Shown here piece by piece: positions 1 to 9,635 of a stretch of 64,000 nucleotides of DNA (its first letter is position 1; each line of letters opens with the position of its first letter). Position numbers and translations under genes: made by a program. This stretch comes from Rehmannia glutinosa (taxonomy: Eukaryota; Streptophyta; Magnoliopsida; Lamiales; Orobanchaceae), in contig CM071935.1 of NCBI GenBank assembly GCA_016081115.2, positions 55,538,680 through 55,602,679 of the forward strand. Reading direction: 5' to 3'. The notes below the pieces were generated by a model, which saw nothing but the letters and a program-made list of their open reading frames with translations, did not search any database and was not told the DNA's origin.

Positions 1-210
1 CGGCGTTGACGTAAAAAATGCGACCTCCTCGACGTATGTCATTGGAAATTCCATCATGAGGAATGGTTTCAGTCCGGATTTCTCGATTTTATCCGCTATC
101 TTCTTCACAAGAGTTTCATCGGAACCCTGTTTTATCATCCCTTCAAAATCCACAGTTGATCCGGTGTGGATTTGCTTTGCGAGCTTAGCGAAATCATATG
201 CTGGTGCCAT
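1..210 (-). CDS. ORF3 (extra ORF downstream of pol), N-terminal 70 codons, element A
   Basis: An ATG at 210 on the minus strand opens a frame that stays open for exactly 70 codons to the window edge. The encoded N-terminus begins MAPAYDFAKL and aligns with the start of ORF3 in element B (14203), where the same site MVKQGSDETL is broken by a stop; here the codon is CAG (Gln). This is therefore the better-preserved copy of this end. It lies 555 bp past the pol stop, with a TATA-like box and CT-rich leader upstream. The function is unknown. The sequence resembles plant proteins annotated only as putative transposon proteins (recalled, not searched). Confidence 0.75.
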   Translation of the reverse strand, partial: MAPAYDFAKLAKQIHTGSTVDFEGMIKQGSDETLVKKIADKIEKSGLKPFLMMEFPMTYVEEVAFFTSTP

Positions 211-764
211 TTCTAGAAGATTCTACCGATTGAATCTTGATAAACTAGCATTGAGAACTGGTAGGGTTTTCGAGAGAAAAGATACTTGCTTTCGGGTGCT
301 TGAAGATGAACAATTTTTGTGAGAGAGAGAAAAACTGATCGAAAGAGTATATAAGGGTTATGAAATGACGTATTTTTGGTTTTTGAAATTTTGATCAAGA
401 TCAACGGTTCAGATTCACCACGCCGATCAACATTTAATTGCCCGCATTTAATGCGGCAACATTTATATCCAATCATATGCTTGTTGTGCAGCTTTTGACT
501 GTACCCATCATTATTACGCTGACGTCATCCTTAAAAACATTCCCGCTCATTAAAAATGGCTGCATTTTTGTCACTTAGCTCATAAATGACACAACTTACT
601 CCTTAATTGACTCAACTCTTCTTCTCTCTATTCATATAGTGACTCAGCTGTCAGGTAACTCGATACAGCTGACTTTCCGAGACGGCTGATTCACTTGGCT
701 GATTTATAAGATTTGCTCTGTTTTCAGCTTTTCATGTTTCATCTCTTCTCATTGAGTCTTAAAA
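211..764 (-). other. pol-ORF3 spacer of element A
   Basis: This 554-bp stretch lies between the pol stop (765) and the ORF3 start (210). No coding frame with retroelement motifs is seen. It is collinear with 14204-14764 in element B. It holds several CAGCTG/CAGCT motifs at its pol end and a TATA/CT-rich block at its ORF3 end. Confidence 0.7.
320..354 (-). promoter_or_regulatory. Candidate internal promoter for ORF3, element A
   Basis: On the minus strand TTATATAC (347-354) is followed about 15-30 nt downstream by a CTCTCTCTC tract (about 320-330), and the ORF3 ATG lies about 137 nt from the TATA. The same arrangement and spacing occurs in element B (14319-14349). A plant TATA box plus CT-rich leader would fit a subgenomic transcript for ORF3; no transcript evidence is available here. 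Confidence 0.4.
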
Positions 765-2719
765 TCAACTCAGCTCAATTAACCCTAGCTCATGCTTAAG
801 TTCTTCAAATCTTGATTCACATAATGGCTTTGTGAATATGTCAGCTAACTGTTTATCAGTTAAGATGTATTCCAATGTGATGTCTTTCTTTTCAACATGA
901 TCTCTTATGAAATGATATCTGACATCAATGTGCTTTGTTCTTAAATGCAACACAGGATTTTAAGTGATTGCAATAGCACTTGTGTTATCACACATAATTG
1001 GAATCTTTTTTTCTTCAATTTCATAATCTCTTAGTTGTTGTCTCATCCATAAGACTTGGGCACAACAACTACCCGCAGCTATGTACTCTGCTTCAGCTGT
1101 GGATGTGGCTATTGAGTTTTGCTTCTTGCTAAACCAGGAAACCAATCTATTTCCAAGCATTTGACATGTACCTGAGGTACTCTTCCTATCAACTCTACAT
1201 CCAGCATAGTCAAAATCTGAGTAACCAATAAGCTTGAATCCACCTTCATTTGGATACCATAAGACAACTTCTTGGCATCTCTTTAAATATCTTAGGATTC
1301 TCTTAGCTGCAGTCATGTGACTTTCCTTTGGTGCAGATTGAAATCTTGCACATACACCTATTGCAAAGGTGATGTCTGGCCTGCTTGCTGTTAGATAGAG
1401 AAGTGATCCAATAAGTGCTCTGTATCTGGTTTGATCTACAGCTTTACCATCTGCATCAATGTCCATCTTGACTGATGTATTCATTGGTATTTTCACAGAA
1501 GACTTCTCTTCCATACTGAATTTCTTCATTAGGTCTCTGGTGTACTTTGTTTGACTTATGAAGGTTCCATCCTTCAGCTGCTTAACTTGAAGTCCTAGAA
1601 AGAATGTCAGCTCTCCCATCATGCTTATTTCAAATTTGCCTTGCATGAGGTTTGAGAACTTATCACACAACTCTTTGTTTGTGGATCCAAAAATGATATC
1701 ATCCACATATATTTAAACAAGCAGTATACTCTCTCCATCTTGAATTCTGAAGAGTGTTCTGTCCACTTTGCCTTTGGTGAATCCATTATCTGTCAGAAAT
1801 TGAGATAATGTATTGTACCAAGCTCTTGGTGCTTGTTTCAAACCATATAAAGCTTTCTTGAGCTTGTACACCTTATCCCAATGGTCTTCTGCTCAAAACC
1901 TAGAGGTTGCTCAACATAGACTTCTTCTTCCAACAATCCATTTAAAAATGCACTTTTCACATCCATTTGATATACAATAAAGTTCTTGTGTGCAGCATAG
2001 TCAAGAAACATCCTTATTGCTTTTAATCTTGCAACATGAGCAAATGTTTCATCAAAATCTATTCCTTCTTCTTGGCAATACCCTTTGGCTACCAATCTTG
2101 CTTTCTCTCTTACCACAAATCCTTCCTCATTCATCTTGTTTCTGAAAACCCAATTTGTGCCAATAACATTTTGATGGGTTGGTATTTGCACCAATTCCCA
2201 TACCTTGTTTGTTTCAAACTGATTCAGCTCTTCTTGCATGGCTTGAATCCAATGTGTGTCATCCAATGCTTGGGACACATCTTTTGGTTCTATTTGGGAA
2301 ATAAAACAAGTGAACATTGCTTCTTGCTGAGCTCTGGATCTGGTTCTTACACCATCTCTTACATTTCCGATGACTAGATCTGGTGGATGGTCTCTCAGCC
2401 ATCTCACATCAGGTTGAAGTAAATCAGCTGGGTTTGGTCATCTTGCAGCTGTGTTGTCTTGAGCAGCTCTTTCATCATCATTTAGTCACAGATTCTCCAA
2501 ATTTGTCTTTGAGACTTCAGCCTCTCATCTTCATCTTGAATGATTGCTCGGCTTGACTTCAACATAGGGACTTTTCTGCATTGTTGGTTGATTCAGCTTA
2601 TCAGCTAACTTTTCAATGTCTTCTCTATTTACATTAGGTTCATCAAAGACCACATGGATAGACTCTTCTGTGACCATAGTCCTCTTGTTCAGCACTCTAT
2701 AGGCTTTACTCTCAGCTGA
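765..2719 (-). pseudogene. pol 3' part of element A: reverse transcriptase and RNase H
   Basis: The minus strand encodes the end of integrase-linker, then a Ty1/copia RT (ARLVAKGYCQEEGIDF near 2080, KSAFLNGLLEEEVYVEQP near 1930, YVDDIIFGST near 1690) and RNase H (TAEAEYIAAGSCCAQVLWM near 1080, TKHIDVRYHFIRDHV near 920), ending in a TGA at 765-767. Breaks: a 1-nt deletion near 1878 shifts the frame just before the active site, a TAA at 1713-1715 replaces a CAA Gln codon directly before YVDD, and another TAA at about 959 replaces the Gln of the motif ITQNPVLH. The upstream integrase half is separated by the solo LTR at 2720-4262. RT would copy genomic RNA in virus-like particles; this copy cannot. 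Confidence 0.92.
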
Positions 2720-4262
2720 TGTTGGGAAATTTATTGTTTAGATTTTGATGAATGCCATGTAAAACTTAGAATAGGAAGTTGGCACCCCAATTTTTGTTGT
2801 AAACGCATTGTAATAAATAGGGCTGGTCAAGTGAGTTAAGTCGGCTATGCCCAAACATGCAAGAAGACAATGGAGACTAGAAGGAAGACTCATTGCAAGA
2901 CAAATTGAGTATGGCAAAGAAGAGAAGACGGAACTCTCAAGGAGCAAATGTGATGCGGTGAGTGGAGTATCGGTCAGTCAACTCAAGAAAAGCCAAGTCT
3001 CAAGTTGAAGTGACAAAGAGTCATCCATGATTGGAAGGCGACTCTAAGTCACCTGGGAAAGCAAGGAAATGCGGTCAAGTCGAGATAATCAAAAAGATCC
3101 GTTGCACGTAAATCAAGAGAATTACTTAAACAAGTAATATCTCCATGCTACCTTTCTCAAGTGCTCAGATCCCGGAAGCGTGCAAAAGGAATAAACCAAT
3201 GGGAAGCGTTACCGTGTCGAACTCGAAAAGTCAAGAACAATTCATACGAGGAAATGGCAATTCCAAGGATCGCAACAAGACAAGCCAACAACCACAAATG
3301 ACTTTCAAAAATAAGCCTATCTCTTCAACGGGCATATTTTTGAAAGATCACTATAAAAGGCTGAGGAATAACTCTGAGAAAAAGTAACGAAGATTACATA
3401 GGTTACCTTGACCATACAAGCAAGAAAGAAACATTTTGTAACCTGAAATATTCTCAAGTTATTAAATGCTCAATCCTCAAGCCTACACTACGAAGAACAT
3501 CAATCCAACACTCACCGTGAAGGAAAGAAAACTTCAATCGGTTGAAGAGGAAATTCTCAAGAATCAAGGGGTCTACATTCCACGAAGGATTGTAGGAAGG
3601 TTCAAGGTTGAACCAAGTCTTGAGCTTTTGGAGGGCTTAGTGATCAAATCCAAAGAGCTTGAGCAAGTGGGCAGTAGTAGCAAGGCAACACCCTGTGAAG
3701 AAGGCCGAGTCGTTTGCGAGAAGCCACCCGAGTGATCAAGGCGTCTCGGACGAGTCCCAAAGGATCAAGTCGGATGTGTGATCAAGACTTGTATCGGACT
3801 GTTACCACTTTGTATCTTGATCAATACCTAGTGGATTCCTCCAGGAGTTGGAGAAGAGAGGAGTAGAAGAATTACCCCATCTTCGAACCTCTATAAAAAC
3901 TTATCGTGTCTTTTACATTTCAAAGACTTTAATTCTGCATCATATTTGTTTAATTCTCTGTGACATATTTGCTATCCATTAGATAATCTCTAAGTACTAA
4001 ATCAAGCTTTAAATCTCTACTAAACCATATTAAGGGTGTTAAGTCTTCAAAATCAAACCACGGTTGAGCTAATTCGATCTTAACAAATTTGAGTTATTCT
4101 ATCAACAAACTCGTCAGTGCGTTGAGTGACTAACTCGAACTTTTAAAAGGACACATTTGTGTGTAGTATCAACTCGAACTTTTAAAAGGACTAAATCGAA
4201 AAATTTGGTAAGGTTTATTCAACCCCCTTCTAAACCTTACACTCACACCCTTGGGACCTACA
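2720..4262 (+). repeat. Solo LTR of the Sirevirus-like family, inserted in pol of element A
   Basis: The 1,543-bp sequence begins TGTTGGGAAATTT and ends CTTGGGACCTACA, the exact termini of the other family LTRs but on the plus strand. No PBS or PPT adjoins it. Removing it restores the pol sequence CAGCTGAGTA seen uninterrupted at 16684 in element B. Flanks are ..cagCTGA / TTGAgtatc, an imperfect 4-bp target duplication. A TATA box CTATAAAAGG lies at 3351-3360. The two open frames inside (3145-3387, 3466-3735) are LTR shadows. A solo LTR usually arises by recombination between the two LTRs of a full insertion. Confidence 0.93.
3351..3360 (+). promoter_or_regulatory. TATA box of solo LTR
   Basis: CTATAAAAGG lies about 630 bp into the LTR. 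The same box occurs on the minus strand in the other LTR copies (for example near 8827-8836, where it reads CACTATAAAGG). It divides U3 from R/U5 in this family. Confidence 0.6.
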
Positions 4263-5466
4263 TTGAGTATCCCAAAAAGATACCTTCATCGACTTTAGCA
4301 TCAAAAGCCTTTAGATTATCCTTGCCATTGTTGTGGATGAAGCATTTACATCCAAATATTCTAAAATACCCAACATTTGGCTTTCTCCCTGTCCATATTT
4401 CATAGGGAGTCTTTGTCGGTTGTCTATTGATCATGCATCTATTTTGAGTATAACATGCGGTGTTGATGGCTTGACCCAAAATCTTTTAGCAAATTTCCCG
4501 ACTTGACTAACATGGTTTTTGCGGCTTCCTTGAGAGTTCTGCTTTCTTCTTTCTCCTACTCCATTCTCACAGTGGAGTCCTTGTTGCAGATAATTCATGA
4601 GCAATACCATTTTCAACACAATACTGAGTTATTATCCCATTGACAAACTCAGTTCCTCTATCATATCTTATCTTAATAATGGTTTGACTCTTCTCATTTT
4701 GAACTCTTTTCGTCAGTTGAGGTAACTTCTGCAAAGTTTTCTTATTTTTGCACATAAATATTGTCCAAGTGTATCTAGAATAATCATCCACCACCACTAA
4801 GGTGTATTTCTTTCAACTTATGTTGGCTGGCTCAACTGGACCAAATAAATCAATATGCAACAGATGCAATATTCTTGTTGAAGATGGACTAGACTTCTCT
4901 TTGAATGATGATTTGATTTGCTTTCCCATCTGGCATGCATCACAAACACTTTCCTTTTTGTATACTGAGTCTGGTAGTCCTTCTACAAGATTACTCCTTG
5001 CAAGCTTGTTAATTGTCTTGAAATTCAGATGACTCAGCTTGTTGTGCCACAGCCAACTTGATTCGGTGGTGCTCTTTGCTAGCAGACAAGTGTTTGGTGT
5101 GGCAGTCGACCAATCTACCACATATATGTTCTTTTGTCAGGATCCTTGCAACACTGCTTCATTTGATTCAGTGTCCTTGATTTGGCACACTCCCATATTG
5201 AATCTAACATTATAGCCCTTGTCACAGAGTTGGCTGATGCTTAACAGGTTGAAGTTGAGGCCTTCAACGTATGCAACATCTGTGATTTCTAAACCATTTT
5301 TCTTGATGGATCTAGTTCCTCGAATTTTCCCTGGAGCTTCATTTCCTCCAAATATGACTTTTGTGCCTCTAATCTCCTTGAATTTGTCATGTGTCTGGAA
5401 CATCCACTATCCATGTACCAGGTTCCTTGGCACTCAGCTGTTCCTTGAACCTACAATCAAAGGAAT
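4263..5466 (-). pseudogene. pol 5' part of element A: protease and integrase
   Basis: On the minus strand the aspartic protease motif DSGCSRHMT (about 5390) is followed by a short deletion that removes the next ~23 nt compared with copies E and F. Then comes the integrase zinc finger (HNKLSHLNF near 5040, CDACQMGK near 4930) and the catalytic core: VVVDDYSRYTW near 4780 and RYDRGTEFVNG near 4660. A frameshift near 4570-4600 and small deletions (4470-4500) follow. The frame is then cut by the solo LTR at 4262. Integrase normally inserts the cDNA into host chromatin; this copy is non-functional. Confidence 0.9.
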
Positions 5467-5470
5467 TTAG
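5450..5470 (-). promoter_or_regulatory. gag-pol junction with stop and splice-acceptor-like motif, element A
   Basis: Minus strand: gag ends with TAA (5467-5469) inside CTAAA, followed by a pyrimidine run and TTGATTGTAG/G with the AG at 5451-5452. Copies B, E and F carry the same block. In A one extra T alters the frame between the two parts. Confidence 0.45.
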
Positions 5471-7780
5471 TTTTTAGGTACCCATGCTTGTCTGGGTCCT
5501 GAGGGGTTAGTGTTGTAATATGATCCAACCAACCTATAGCTAAATGATCTGACTCTAAGAGGTTGCCATCTTTCGTGCCATAATCATAACTCACTTTGGC
5601 AAATTGCTTGGGGGCTTTAGGTTCATACAGCTGTCTCTTTTGTTTGTATGCTTGTGTGTGTGTTTTAGCAATTGCCTTCTTTGGGTAGTTGTGATATCTT
5701 TGAGTGTATGTGTGCTGACCTTTTATAGCTTTGTTGCTTTTGGAATGACCTTTTCTGAGTTCTAGGCCTTTGCCATTTGGGCTTATATTCCACAGGGCTT
5801 TGCTGATATTTCACATTATTCCAATCAGCTTGGCTTGGGTAATTTCCCATCATATGTGTTTCTTTGATAAAACTTTTGGGGTTTTTGGTAGCTCTGTTTA
5901 TTCTTCACAGAGTACTTCCTATTTGGAGTTTGCTGAGGAACTCTGCTGGATTTCTTCTCAGTTGTCCTCTCAGCATACTCAATTGGTTGTTTTCCTTTTC
6001 CTTTATATCCAAGGCCAGTTTGTTTGTGATTGTGCTTTGGAGTGAATGTGGGTACAACATTTGGTGTCTTGGGTTTTTGAGATGCTCCATTACTTGAAGA
6101 TCCTTTTTCCAAGATCACTCTGGGAGTTTGACTGTGCACAAAGGAATTGAAACCTATGCCTGTCTTATCTCCACACTCTTTTTGGCTCATAATAAGGTCA
6201 TCCAATGATTTAGATGCCTTTGTGAATGAAGCAATCACATTTTTGAGATCATTTTCCCTCTTTTCTATAGCAGATATCTCTGCTATTAGTTTAGCATTCT
6301 CAGCCTTCAGCTCTTTGTTCTCATCAACTATGTGACTTAGAGTACTCAGCTCCTTAGTCAGCTGTGAGTTTTGCCTTTTGAGCTGGTTGTTTTCCTCATT
6401 TAATAGTGTGTGTGAGGATTTAATGTGCTCAAAACCTTTCAACATTTTGTCTAATGAATCATAAAGATCAGTGGGTGATGAACTGTGTGTGTCACAATCA
6501 CTATCACTAGAATCTGAGTGAGATGAGTTAGAGTGTACCTCATTTTCTTGGTCAGGTTGATCTTGTTCTTTAGCCATTAGACAGATCATTGCTTCATCTT
6601 CAGAATCACTTGAGTAGTCATCTTCACTACTCTCTGAGTCTGCTGCTTCTTTTGACTTAGTTGTCTCTGCAGCCAACATAGCCTTTTTCTTTTCCTGTCT
6701 TCTTTCTCTGAAGACTCTTCTTTCTTCTTCATTCTTGTATTTATTGACTACAGGGTATGGACAGTCAATAGCAAAGTGTCCTGGTTGTCTACAGTTCCAA
6801 CACAGGTTTTCAGCTCATTGATCAACTCTTTCCGTTCTTGGGTTATCAGCTCTCTGATATTCTACCTTTTGATGCTCAGCTCTCTTGGGTGGCCTATCTT
6901 CCCTTGACTTGGAGGGAGCTGAATGTCTTCTGGAGGATTCACCTTTGTTTCTCTTGTAGTTCTTGTTGAAGAACTTGTTGAATCTTTTAACCATCAGGGC
7001 AATCTCCTCCTGGTCAATGATTTCTTTGGCCTCAGCTCTCTTCCCATCCTTGACTATAAGTGCAGTTGTTTTGGGTACAACTATCTCGTCTTGATCTTTT
7101 CTTCTCAGCTCAAACTCGTAGGCTTTGAGGTCTGAGAATAGCTCATGATTGGATGTTGTTGTAAGGTTCATTGAATGTCTCAGGACCATGACCTTCATTT
7201 CCCATTCAGCTGGGAGGTTTCTCAGAATCTTCATACACATTTCCTTCTGTGTATATTCTTTCCCAAGTGCTGATAATTCATTTATGATTTCAGTGAATCG
7301 AGCATCCAGCTGATCCAAGGTTTCACCTGCAAGCATTTTAAAATTTTCAAATTTTTGTACAGCAACGGACAATTTGTTTTCTTTAATTTGCTCAGATCCT
7401 TCACAAATTAAAGTTAATTTATCCCAGATTTGTTATGTAGTTTGACATGATTTGACTTTGTTGAACATTGTTTTGTCCAAGGTTTTGTAAAGTATGTCCT
7501 TGGCCACATTGTCCAAGTTGTATCTTCTTCTGTCCTCGTTTGTGCATTCAGTCCTTGGTTTATCAACCAGGGTTGGTCCTGCTTCAACAGAAACTTCCTC
7601 TCCTTCAGCTGCGGCTGGTCTCTGTACAAATGTGTTCACTTTCAGTGTTTGCAGTGGCCCATCCTCTATCACTATCCACATTCCATCATGTAAAGAAGAT
7701 AGATGAGCCTGCATGCGAATTTTCCAGTCATCAAATTCCTCAATAGTGAACATAGGAATGTGTGTCAAATTTGCTTCCAT
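5467..7780 (-). pseudogene. gag of element A
   Basis: The minus-strand ATG at 7780 starts MEANLTHIPMFTIEEFDDW, the start shared by all copies. The N-terminal half is a Ty1/copia UBN2-type gag domain. Further on are a basic linker, a CCHC zinc knuckle (CWNCRQPGHFAIDC near 6790), an acidic Ser/Asp-rich stretch (about 6480-6640) and a Leu/Lys/Glu heptad region predicted as coiled coil (about 6190-6440). Breaks: TAA in place of the Lys of QSAKQIW near 7436, TGA just before the knuckle near 6815, and loss of about 8 nt near 5850 that shifts the frame in the Gln/Tyr-rich tail. Gag would form the particle and bind RNA. Confidence 0.92.
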
Positions 7781-7896
7781 GAAAATAACTTTGTTGAATA
7801 AAGAAATAGCTTTTGAAAGAGCAAGTGTTAGAAACTTCTTTAAAAGATTGGAGATCTAGTTCAATAACTAGTGCGGAAGGCTCAATGAACCAACCG

Positions 7897-7908
7897 CTCT
7901 GATACCAC
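7897..7908 (-). other. Primer binding site, element A
   Basis: TGGTATCAGAGC on the minus strand, two bases inside the 5' LTR end (..CCTACA-AG-TGGTATC). It matches the usual initiator-Met tRNA primer site of plant Ty1/copia elements. Confidence 0.9.
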
Positions 7909-7910
7909 TT

Positions 7911-9481
7911 GTAGGTCCCAAGGGGTGTGAGTAAGGTTTAAAAGGGGGGGTTGAATAAACCTTACCAACTTTTCGATTATAGTCCTTTTAAAATATTAAA
8001 GAGTTAAATACACAGCTAAGTCCTTGGGGGACAGCTAAGTTAGTTAACTAGCAGAGTTAGCCACTCAACAGACTCGATTGAGCTGTTGATAGAATAACTT
8101 TCAATTTGTTTAGTCTAAACCTTAACTTGGTTGTGATGAGATTTTCAGCGGAAGACTTAACACCCTTTAATTTGATTTACTTTGTTTTAAACACTTGATT
8201 TTAGCACTTAGTTACTCATCAGTTGGATAGCAAATTATCAGCAGATATAGAATATGTATGTAGAAATAAAATGTTGAAACGTAAATGACACAATAATTTT
8301 TATAGAGGTTCAAATATGGGGTAATTCTTCTACTCCTCTCTTCGCAACTCCAGGAGGAATCCACTAAAAGTATTGATCAGAGTACAAAGTGGTTATCAGT
8401 CCAGATACAAGTCTTGATGACACAGCTGACTTGCTCCTTTGGGACTCAGTCTAGAGATGTTTTGGTCACACAACTGGCTTCTCGTCCGACTCAGCTTCTT
8501 CACAGGGCGGCTGCCTTGTTCCTTCACTTACTTGCTCAAGCTTCTTGGATTTGATCACGAAGCCCTCCAATAACTTGAGACTGGTTCGACCTTGAACCTT
8601 TCTACAATCCTTCTTGGAATGTAGACCCCTTTTGATTCTTCAAAAGTTTTCTCTTCAACAGTTTGAAGTTGTCTTTCCTTCACAGCTTAGTGTTGGATCG
8701 ATTTCTTTCGAGATTTAGGCTTGAGGATTTGCTTGAATAACTTGAGAATATATTGCAGGTTATAGTGTGAATAAAGCTTGTTATCTCAGGTATGCAAGGT
8801 AACCTTTTCTCAAAGTGATTTCTCAGCCTTTATAGTGAACTTTCAAAAATCTGCCAGTTGAAGAGATAGGCTGATTTTCAAAAGTCACTTGTGTCCATTA
8901 GCTTGTCTTGTTGCAGTCCTTGATGTTGACATTTCCTCATATTAAATGTCTTGCAGCATTGCAGCATTTCTGACATTAGTGCAGTGCTTCTCATTGGTTT
9001 GTTCCTTTTGCACACAACTGGAACATATACTTTATCTCTGACAACTTTTGCAGGTTACTATTCTGAGTAACATTCTTGACTTTCATCAATGGATCTCGTT
9101 CAGTTGTCTTGACTTGACTGCAGTCCTTTTATTCCTCAGGTGACTTCGAGTTAGCTTCCAATCAATGGATGGCTCATCTGTCACTTCAACTTGACTTGGC
9201 TTCTTGAGTTGACTTGACTGACTCTTCATACAGCTGTGTCTCAGCTGATACTCCTTCAGTCGAGTCCTTGACATCTCTTCCTTGCCACACTCAGCTGCTT
9301 CACAGCGGAGTCTTCATCCTAGTCTTCAGTGGACTTCTTGTATATTCAGGCATAGCTGACTTGACTCAGCTCGTACAACCCTATCTATTACAATACAAAT
9401 TACAAGGAAAATGGGGTGCCAACTTTCTAGTCTAAGTTTTACATGGCATTCATCAAAATCTAAACAATAAATTTCCCAACA
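7911..9481 (-). repeat. LTR shared by elements A (5' LTR) and B (3' LTR)
   Basis: 1,571 bp, plus-strand ends TGTAGGTCCC..TTTCCCAACA. On the left it touches the PBS and gag leader of A. On the right it touches the ORF3 end of B. One LTR thus serves two head-to-tail internal regions. Its U3 has repeated TTGACT (9190-9225) and CAGCTG (9231-9296), and a TATA box lies near 8827-8836 (minus). The PPT that should adjoin it on the right is missing. Confidence 0.92.
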
Positions 9482-9635
9482 GTATCAAAGCATTCTATAT
9501 AAAAGCAAAATACAGACATTTGTGCTAGGATACAAATACAAGGTGAAAAATTTCAGAAAACTTCACTAAGTATACAGAGGACTTACAAAAATGAATTTAC
9601 ATAAGTAAAATACATGAAGGGTTTGCAACAACACT
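9482..9635 (-). other. Truncated 3' UTR of element B, PPT deleted
   Basis: Intact family members have ..AAAAAAGGGGAAAT next to the LTR, then about 190 bp of UTR (35870-36060, 42620-42785). Here the LTR end CCCAACA is joined directly to GTATCAAAGCATTC, which matches sequence about 180 bp further in. The PPT and the first part of the UTR are gone. Confidence 0.75.

Larger units (their letters stand above)
1..9481 (-). mobile_element. Sirevirus-like Ty1/copia element A, truncated by the window edge
   Basis: Reading the minus strand, the order is 5' LTR (7911-9481), PBS, gag, protease-integrase, RT-RNase H, spacer and the first 70 codons of ORF3, which runs off the left edge. The RNase H region carries the AGSCC/LWM-type motif that I associate with the Sirevirus/Maximus lineage. 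A solo LTR in the opposite orientation (2720-4262) splits pol. The element is dead: gag has two stops and an 8-nt-scale frameshift, the protease has a short deletion, and RT has a frameshift and a stop. Its 5' LTR is at the same time the 3' LTR of element B, so A and B form an LTR-internal-LTR-internal-LTR chain. Confidence 0.9.

Noticed and set aside
3145..3735. Two plus-strand open frames of 80 and 89 codons
   Set aside because: They lie inside the solo LTR and recur as broken frames in the other LTR copies; no protein motif is seen.
5770..6335. Plus-strand frames over gag, with hydrophobic runs that look like membrane segments
   Set aside because: They are antisense shadows of the gag coding strand; the same shadows recur over every gag copy (18161, 43754, 51833).
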